Part shown: positions 7,267 through 11,249 of the stretch, in pieces
How positions within the stretch are numbered: position 1 is the first letter of the stretch
Layout of the letters: every line of letters begins with the position of its first letter
DNA from: an uncultured Flavihumibacter sp.
GTDB lineage: Bacteria; Bacteroidota; Bacteroidia; Chitinophagales; Chitinophagaceae
DNA: 11,249 bases
Direction: 5' to 3'
Assembly (NCBI GenBank): GCA_946481605.1
Contig: CAMLPA010000070.1
Coordinates: 1 to 11,249, forward strand
The notes under the pieces: model-generated
Told to the model about the DNA's origin: nothing
The model's input: only the letters and a program-made list of their open reading frames with translations
Databases searched by the model: none
Program-made: the position numbers and the translations under genes

Positions 7267-7284
7267 TACCAATCGGTATTTTTT
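7261..7284. promoter_or_regulatory. Candidate TetR operator
   Basis: ATACC (7266-7270) and GGTAT (7275-7279) are perfect inverted arms around AATC. The symmetry continues with AAAA/TTTT (7261-7264 with 7281-7284) after one mismatched pair. The core ACCAATCGGT is close to the known NemR-type operator core ACCGATCGGT. It overlaps the -7 box, so a bound TetR dimer would block RNA polymerase. Confidence 0.6.
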
Positions 7285-7335
7285 AAGAAATATTTCTTTC
7301 ATGCTGCTGAGCGACAGGGTGGGAATAAGTAATCT

Positions 7336-9063
7336 TTATTTCGATAAAGCAATCTTTCCGACAGCTATTTTGCTTTTAGCCATTATACGGTCATCTTTAC
7401 CAACGAGGTACATTTCTTTGCCGAAAATGGTGCCGTTCCGGGGCATGGCAGTGGGTGTTTCAGTATTTGAGAATAGGTAATTCCGATTGTATGTTCCGGT
7501 CAGTGCATCCAATGTAATAGTAAAGCAATGGGATGCATTAAAAAGTGTCGTTTTTTTAGGCGTTTGGCCGGGTTGCAAAATTGCTTCGTTTCTTGAATTG
7601 TCGTTAAAGAATAATGTGATGGTATTTCCCGATTGAAGGGTATTGAAGCCTGAATAATACGGCCTTTTTCCGAGGTCGAAAAAACTGGATGAACTAAATT
7701 CTGAATAGCCCCATGATCCTCCTCTGAATACTTCCCGTTGAAACTTTGGAATGATTCTTACCCAATTAATATGTTGCGCACGATCTATCCTGCACATGAG
7801 TATGTCCCCGGATTCATAAACCGAATAAGTGATCGGGGTCCATTGTCCTGGCATCCCATTGGCGCCAGGTGTATAGGTTTGACTCGTGTAATTGTACTGA
7901 TTTAATTTTTCAGCAAGGATAATCAACCCGCCATCATTATCATAGTGGATTTTGCGAAATTTCATTAATGTGGACAAGGCTTCACCTTCATTTTTTATCT
8001 TCTCCAGTTTTTCCCGTTCTTTTTTATCTTCTTTACTTAAACTGCCTGATTCTTCCTCATCGGATGTTTCTTCCAGGGTATCTAACATGGAAAGGTTGAG
8101 TTGTTTGTCTACTGTGGAAATCACTTCGCACGAAACAGGGTCAATTTTTTGAAGCAACATACCGTCAATGGTTTTATCCTTTCGGTCTTTACTATAAAAT
8201 CCTGCCAAAACCAGCGCCTCATTTTTCTCCTGCACAATTTTGGTACTGTTCAGCCATTTTCCGTTTACGGTAGTATTAAGTTCTTTCAACTGTGTGCCTT
8301 TGGGGTCGTAAATACGGATATTATACCTGGCAAAGTCGAGGAATTTGCCTTTTTTCTTTTTACCCTCACGGTATTCATATATTCTTCCTACCAGAACAAT
8401 CCGGTTGTTGGATGTATAAATAAGGTCTTCCAACTGATAGGTTTTCGGATCAAACTCGTTTGATAAGGAAACAGGATTGGCGGTAGCGCGTAGGGCTTCG
8501 TTGAACCCACTGATGTTGAAAATGTTGTTGCTTTTTCCTTCCAGGCTGCTGACCACTACCATGGTGGTGCTGTCGGGGTTATAAATTATCCTGAAGTTGA
8601 TGTCATCTCCCTTTTCTTTTTTGCGGATATTCACCAGTTCCTTCCAACCGCTTTTCATTTCACCAGTATTCTTATTTATTTCGGCGGCGTGTACTACGAA
8701 CGAGGTGTTTTTTTTGTCGTATTCAGATGCAAGTATGAATAGTTTTTCTTTGAGGGGAAAAAATTGAAGGAAGTCTTTCCCTTTTAATTCTTTACTAAAA
8801 TCTGTATTGTACAATTCGGATAAACGACTATCCAGCTTAATGAGTCTGGCGGAAATGCGGAATGATCCACCAATGGCAATGTAGTTTTTTGTTGTAAGAT
8901 GTCCTTCCTGAAGGTAAACGCCTGTTTTATCTGCTTGAATCACTTCTAAGTCTGTACTCCCTCTTCGCAGTTTAAATTCTTCTCCCCAATGTATGGAGGG
9001 CTTTTGTGCTAAACCAGTCGTTACAATTAAGGTAAATAGGGCCTGGACAAACCATTTTTTCAT
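7336..9063 (-). CDS. Large exported protein of unknown function
   Basis: I do not recognise the family. The 575-residue product starts with a signal peptide (MKKWFVQALFTLIVTTGLAQ), so it is periplasmic or outer-membrane associated. The mature protein is a succession of short beta-strands with recurring hydrophobic-strand then charged-turn patterns (for example KLFILASEYDKKN at 107-119, RIVLVGRIYEYREGKKKK at 221-238, ALVLAGFYSKDRKDK at 283-297, GLIILAEKLNQYNY at 379-392). This suggests a beta-propeller-like fold, but that is inference. A highly charged insert lies at about 331-360. A weak -7-like GACATTTG is found on the minus strand at 9121-9128, about 57 nt before the start. The gene stands alone between the GYF_2 gene and the tetR-fabF promoter. 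Confidence 0.8.
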   Translation of the reverse strand: MKKWFVQALFTLIVTTGLAQKPSIHWGEEFKLRRGSTDLEVIQADKTGVYLQEGHLTTKNYIAIGGSFRISARLIKLDSRLSELYNTDFSKELKGKDFLQFFPLKEKLFILASEYDKKNTSFVVHAAEINKNTGEMKSGWKELVNIRKKEKGDDINFRIIYNPDSTTMVVVSSLEGKSNNIFNISGFNEALRATANPVSLSNEFDPKTYQLEDLIYTSNNRIVLVGRIYEYREGKKKKGKFLDFARYNIRIYDPKGTQLKELNTTVNGKWLNSTKIVQEKNEALVLAGFYSKDRKDKTIDGMLLQKIDPVSCEVISTVDKQLNLSMLDTLEETSDEEESGSLSKEDKKEREKLEKIKNEGEALSTLMKFRKIHYDNDGGLIILAEKLNQYNYTSQTYTPGANGMPGQWTPITYSVYESGDILMCRIDRAQHINWVRIIPKFQREVFRGGSWGYSEFSSSSFFDLGKRPYYSGFNTLQSGNTITLFFNDNSRNEAILQPGQTPKKTTLFNASHCFTITLDALTGTYNRNYLFSNTETPTAMPRNGTIFGKEMYLVGKDDRIMAKSKIAVGKIALSK

Positions 9064-9148
9064 TGATAAGTAGGATTATGTAGGATAAGCTGCGTGTTGA
9101 ATGACGATAATGTATATGCGCAAATGTCTGAATTATTTTTCAGTAATT

Positions 9149-9162
9149 ATTCATTAATGAAT
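9149..9162. repeat. 14-bp perfect palindrome upstream of the 575-residue gene
   Basis: ATTCATTAATGAAT reads the same on both strands. It lies about 86 nt before the start of the large exported protein and just upstream (minus strand) of a second small inverted repeat, CTGAA/TTCAG (9128-9143). Both are close to the weak -7-like box at 9121-9128, so either could be a regulator site. The sequence is AT-rich, which makes chance symmetry more likely. Confidence 0.35.
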
Positions 9163-9232
9163 TTATGCTGGGAAAATCTGGGCACATCAATAAATACAGG
9201 CTGCAGGTAAAACTTGGGTTGTACCCCGCGGG

Positions 9233-9484
9233 TTACCGGGCCAGTCGTTTGAATGAAAATAATCGATCCCAGAAATTCTTTTTTGATCTGCGCTGCTGTT
9301 GAAAAGAAACAGGTGTTACATGTTCCATAAGTAGGGGCCTCAGTTCCTGGAGTTCGGATGCTTTCGTCCAGGTATCTAACCCCAGTTTCCATACCGGCGT
9401 ATGGCGGGTGATTTTCCCCTGGAGTTCAAGCAATGTAAAAGGCCCTCTTTCAAGCTTCCCGTCGTGGATGTAATAGGTTTTCAT
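9233..9484 (-). CDS. GYF_2 (DUF4339) domain protein
   Basis: 83 residues, most of them a single GYF_2 domain: YYIHDGKLERGPFTLLEL at 4-21 (the G-P-F turn is the hallmark), then ITRHTPVWKLGLDTWTKASEL (25-45) with the conserved T-x-V-W and W-x-x-A-x-x-L pattern. The domain is thought to bind peptides and often occurs at the N-terminus of membrane proteins. Here the rest is only a short basic tail (RSKKNFWDRLFSFKRLAR) that could be amphipathic. It starts at the ATG at 9482-9484, and no promoter consensus was found within 60 nt upstream. No partner gene is evident; the next gene on the strand is 170 bp away. Confidence 0.82.
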   Translation of the reverse strand: MKTYYIHDGKLERGPFTLLELQGKITRHTPVWKLGLDTWTKASELQELRPLLMEHVTPVSFQQQRRSKKNFWDRLFSFKRLAR

Positions 9485-9680
9485 GATATTGGTAAGTGTA
9501 ACTCTGTAAAGTAAACGCAGATTTTACGATTATATGTTGCTAAGGGAAATTCTTTGACATATATCAAACTGTGGCAGACAAACAATTGGTTTTTAAGAGA
9601 TAAAGTTTGTTTTTAGATAGTGCAGGGATACAGGTTGCCTGTTAGAGAAAACAAAAAAAATAGTAAGCCGGGAAGAAAAA

Positions 9681-9713
9681 TTTGGATACCACAAAAGATT
9701 GCATGTACATTTG
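9681..9713 (+). promoter_or_regulatory. Promoter of the second tetR gene
   Basis: TTTG (9681-9684) and TACATTTG (9706-9713) match the Bacteroidota -33 and -7 consensus with 21 nt between them. This is the best promoter in the window. Transcription would start near 9719, leaving a leader of about 35 nt before the ATG at 9754. Confidence 0.75.
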
Positions 9714-9731
9714 CCTAACGGTGTTAAATTG

Positions 9732-9744
9732 TTTACCATGTAAA
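9732..9744. promoter_or_regulatory. Inverted repeat in the leader of the second tetR (candidate operator)
   Basis: TTTAC, CAT, GTAAA form a perfect short inverted repeat between the -7 box and the start codon, where a TetR repressor could act on its own promoter. The arms are short (5 bp) and AT-rich, so chance is a real possibility. The GTAAA half-site is the same word that dominates the array downstream of this gene. Confidence 0.35.
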
Positions 9745-9753
9745 TAAAAACCG

Positions 9754-10374
9754 ATGGCAAGTAAAGACAGAATACTACGATTGAAAGAAGAAAACAGGTG
9801 CAATATCCTGGAAGCTGCCCTCCACATAGCGAAGGAGGAGGGATGGCAGTCGTTGAGTATGCGTAAGATTGCCGACAAGATCGAGTACACCGCGCCGATT
9901 ATTTATGAGTATTTCAACAGTAAGGATGCGATATTAAAGCAACTGGCCACGCAGGGTTTTCTGATGTTATCGAAAGATGTGAGTGAGGCCAGGGATCGTT
10001 TTGCTGAACCGGAGGCACAATTGGAAGCCATGTGGATCGCTTACTGGGAATTCGCTTTCCGTGAGCCTGAACTGTATCAACTGATGTTCGGGGTACAGGT
10101 GGGGTGTTGTACCATGGAAGGAGCGTATCCAGAAAACTACCAGGATCCTAAAAAGCTGATTATGGAAGTAATTGCCGGACTTGTAAAAGCCGCCGGCAAA
10201 CCGGAAGACGAGATTTGTAAGAAGTACTACACGTTCTGGTCGGTGATTCACGGATTGGTATCCATCAATTTTGTAAGGAACGAAATTTCCGATGAGATGA
10301 ACAAAGAGGTGTTGAAGGATGCTGTTCGGGGGATTATTCTTTCTATTACCAATGGATCTCCGGTTGCCCATTGA
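9754..10374 (+). CDS. TetR/AcrR family regulator, WHG-type C-terminal domain
   Basis: 206 residues. The N-terminal DNA-binding domain covers about 12-62, with its helix-turn-helix at 35-54 (SMRKIADKIEYTAPIIYEYF). The ligand domain contains WIAYWEFAFREPELYQLMFG near 93-112 and the later segment WSVIHGLVSINF, which match the WHG-type TetR C-terminal domain. Regulators of this type often control efflux or membrane-lipid genes next to them, but here no such target is visible. The gene on its left reads away from it and the next possible gene on its right starts 850 bp downstream, beyond the repeat array. It has its own near-consensus promoter and a possible operator in its leader. The ligand is unknown. 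Confidence 0.92.
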   Translation: MASKDRILRLKEENRCNILEAALHIAKEEGWQSLSMRKIADKIEYTAPIIYEYFNSKDAILKQLATQGFLMLSKDVSEARDRFAEPEAQLEAMWIAYWEFAFREPELYQLMFGVQVGCCTMEGAYPENYQDPKKLIMEVIAGLVKAAGKPEDEICKKYYTFWSVIHGLVSINFVRNEISDEMNKEVLKDAVRGIILSITNGSPVAH

Positions 10375-10551
10375 TCAACAACTCCGGGTTTCCTTTTTTT
10401 TGAATGTGTATTTAACAGCATTAAATGAATAAACGTTGTTTTTGTATGACCTTTGAAATAATATTTAACAATGATAAATAATTGAATGGTATTAATTTTT
10501 ATGCGGATAGAGCGGTTAATTTTCTTATGTATCAATGAAAGGTAATAGCAC
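10375..10551. other. AT-rich intergenic stretch between tetR and the repeat array
   Basis: No gene is supported on either strand. An eight-T run at 10394-10401 shortly after the tetR stop suggests a terminator, but only a poorly paired stem (CCGGTTG with interrupted CAAC and CCGG, about 10359-10388) precedes it. The stretch contains scattered TTAA and TAA words and may be a decayed left extension of the 9-nt array, but no phase can be followed with confidence before about 10552. Confidence 0.4.
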
Positions 10552-10569
10552 TTAAATAGGTAATGCGTG

Positions 10570-10735
10570 TTAAGCCGGTAAAACCTTTTAAATATATAAA
10601 ATGTGTAAACCAAGTTAACCCTGTAAAACTGAGTATTTCGGGTTAACGCGGTATAAGTGATTAAAACGGTTATCCAAGTAAAACATGGTTAAACAAGTTG
10701 TAACGTGTAAAGTGAGTAAAACACCTAAACCTTGT
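10570..10735 (+). repeat. Higher-order repeat copy A (diverged)
   Basis: This block aligns with the two better-preserved copies to its right. TTAACCCTG followed by TAAAA (from 10615) matches 10852 onward. The series ATTAAAACGGTTATCCAAG (10663-10680) matches 10909-10927 and 11080-11098. ACGTGTAAAGTGAGTAAAAC (near 10702-10721) matches 10950-10968. It is the most diverged full-length copy. Edges are approximate. Confidence 0.5.
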
Positions 10736-10805
10736 AGAAATACTTAGAGCAAGAACTTTCAGTTTAACCCGGTAAACGATCGAAAACATTTATCCATTTA
10801 AACCC
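10736..10805 (+). repeat. Higher-order repeat copy B (partial)
   Basis: TTAGAGCAAGAACTTTCA (10744-10761) followed by GTTTAACCCGG and GGTAAACGAT aligns with 11043-11080, where the matching words are TTAGAATAAAAGTAACCA, GTTTAACCAGG and GGTAAAACGAT. Only about 70-75 bp, the middle of the full block, are present. Confidence 0.5.
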
Positions 10806-10979
10806 GGTAAAACTTGTTAAGCGAGTAAACCTAGTAAACTAAGTAAGCCGTGTTAACCCTGTAAAAACGATTAGAATAAAAGTAACCAGATTAATCAGGT
10901 AAAAACTATTAAAACAGGTAATCCGAGTATGCCAGGTAAACAAAGTAAGACGTGTAAAATGAGTAAACCAATTAAATCC
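10806..10979 (+). repeat. Higher-order repeat copy C
   Basis: A block of 19 nine-nt units that is repeated directly as copy D. Shared words include TTGTTAAGCGAGTAAACCTA (from 10814, again from 10988) and an exact 31-nt match (10859-10889 and 11031-11061). GTAAAATGAGTAAACCAATT is also shared (from 10954 and 11125). Confidence 0.75.
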
Positions 10980-11150
10980 GGGTAAACTTGTTAAGCGAGT
11001 AAACCTAATAACTGAGTAGCCGTGTTAACACTGTAAAAACGATTAGAATAAAAGTAACCAGTTTAACCAGGTAAAACGATTAAAACGGGTTATCCGGGTA
11101 AGCCAGGTAAACACAGTAAAACATGTAAAATGAGTAAACCAATTAAATCA
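10980..11150 (+). repeat. Higher-order repeat copy D
   Basis: Direct repeat of copy C at an offset that drifts from 174 to 171 bp because of single-base indels (for example TAAAACTTG against TAAACTTG, TAAGCCGTG against TAGCCGTG). The good conservation of C and D relative to A and B suggests a more recent duplication of a whole 19-unit block. Confidence 0.75.
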
Positions 11151-11220
11151 GGTAAACCATGTAACTGAATATTTTTTCAAACCATAACAATTTCTATAAC
11201 CATCCTTCAAACGCCATCTC

Positions 11221-11249
11221 ATGCAAACTAACACATCATCAAACCGGAA
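11221..11249 (+). CDS. Possible 5' end of a gene (partial)
   Basis: ATG at 11221 opens MQTNTSSNR and remains open to the window edge. The array ends 50 nt before it and the base composition changes to a C-rich, CAAAC-containing leader. No Shine-Dalgarno or -7 consensus is seen in 11171-11220. With nine codons this is only a suggestion. If real, the array would form its upstream region. Confidence 0.35.

Larger units (their letters stand above)
10552..11170 (+). repeat. Degenerate 9-nt tandem repeat array (about 68 units)
   Basis: The stretch can be cut almost completely into 9-nt units with consensus T-W-A-A-M-C-N-N-G, for example TAAACCAAG, TTAACCCTG, TTAAGCGAG, TAAACCTAG and TAAACACAG. Positions 1, 3 and 4 are nearly invariant, position 2 is A or T, position 6 is mostly C, positions 7-8 vary freely, and position 9 is mostly G. 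About 68 units cover 619 bp; most are 9 nt, with a few of 8, 10 or 12. All have the same orientation. TAA occurs in most units and phase shifts put stops in every frame on both strands. Single-base indels between copies argue against coding. It lies between the second tetR and a possible gene at 11221. I know of no named element that matches it. It could be a protein-binding array, a non-coding RNA or leader, or a satellite-like repeat. Confidence 0.85.

Noticed and set aside
7334..7349. CTTTAT/ATAAAG hairpin at the end of the 575-residue gene as a terminator
   Set aside because: The stem is only 6 AT-rich pairs, overlaps the stop codon and is not followed by a T-run on the minus strand.
10248..10613. 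121-residue reading frame on the minus strand
   Set aside because: It overlaps the 3' part of the second tetR and the beginning of the array, has AT-driven composition (Ile, Lys, Tyr, Phe) and no recognisable domain.
10552..11170. The array as a protein-coding repeat (Val-Asn-X tripeptides, + strand)
   Set aside because: The 9-nt unit would encode three residues, but stops occur in every frame and neighbouring block copies differ by single-base indels, so no frame is kept.
10552..11170. The array as a CRISPR
   Set aside because: There is no 25-45 nt identical repeat with unique spacers; the 9-nt units vary and follow each other directly, and no cas gene is present.
10552..11170. The array as a set of DnaA boxes or origin iterons
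   Set aside because: A few units contain TTATCC, close to the start of a DnaA box, but none has the full TTATCCACA and most units have a different core; no origin genes are nearby.

Overview
The window looks like chromosomal DNA of a Bacteroidota bacterium, most probably of the Chitinophagaceae. Three lines of evidence support this. Perfect Bacteroidota-type -7 boxes (TAnnTTTG) lie before three genes or operons. Shine-Dalgarno sequences are mostly absent. The gene families (long MlaD with a charged tail, DUF4349 lipoprotein, GYF_2 protein, WHG-type TetR) also fit. The species cannot be named from the sequence.

Left part (1-3760, + strand): after the last codons of an unknown gene and a clear intrinsic terminator comes a compact five-gene operon, mlaE-mlaF-mlaD-mtfA-like-ywbE. 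All gene junctions are within 4 nt or overlap. The first three genes encode an MCE-type ABC lipid transporter (permease, ATPase, membrane-anchored substrate-binding subunit). The fourth is a zinc peptidase of the MtfA/M90 family with an added N-terminal membrane segment. The fifth is a small YwbE-family protein.

Middle part (3766-9484, - strand): in transcription order these are a small GYF_2-domain protein, a 575-residue exported protein of unknown function, a TetR regulator overlapping a beta-ketoacyl-ACP synthase (fabF), a DUF4349 lipoprotein, and a small exported protein of unknown function. The tetR-fabF promoter carries an inverted repeat on top of its -7 box, which suggests autoregulation of a fatty-acid elongation gene. 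The DUF4349 start codon lies inside a perfect 12-bp inverted repeat.

Right part (9485-11249): a second TetR regulator (WHG type) reads rightward from a near-consensus promoter. It is followed by about 850 bp without a gene. Most of this (about 10552-11170) is a highly degenerate but clearly phased array of about 68 units of 9 nt, consensus T-W-A-A-M-C-N-N-G (GTAAACNNG-like), all in one orientation. The array has a second level of organisation: blocks of about 19 units (171-174 bp) are repeated, two of them nearly intact and two more diverged or partial. It is non-coding by its stop codons and its indels. This array is the main unexplained feature. A near-identical two-unit piece of it appears in the leader of mlaE. 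The GTAAA half-site also forms an inverted repeat just before the second tetR. The window ends at the possible first codons of another gene at 11221.
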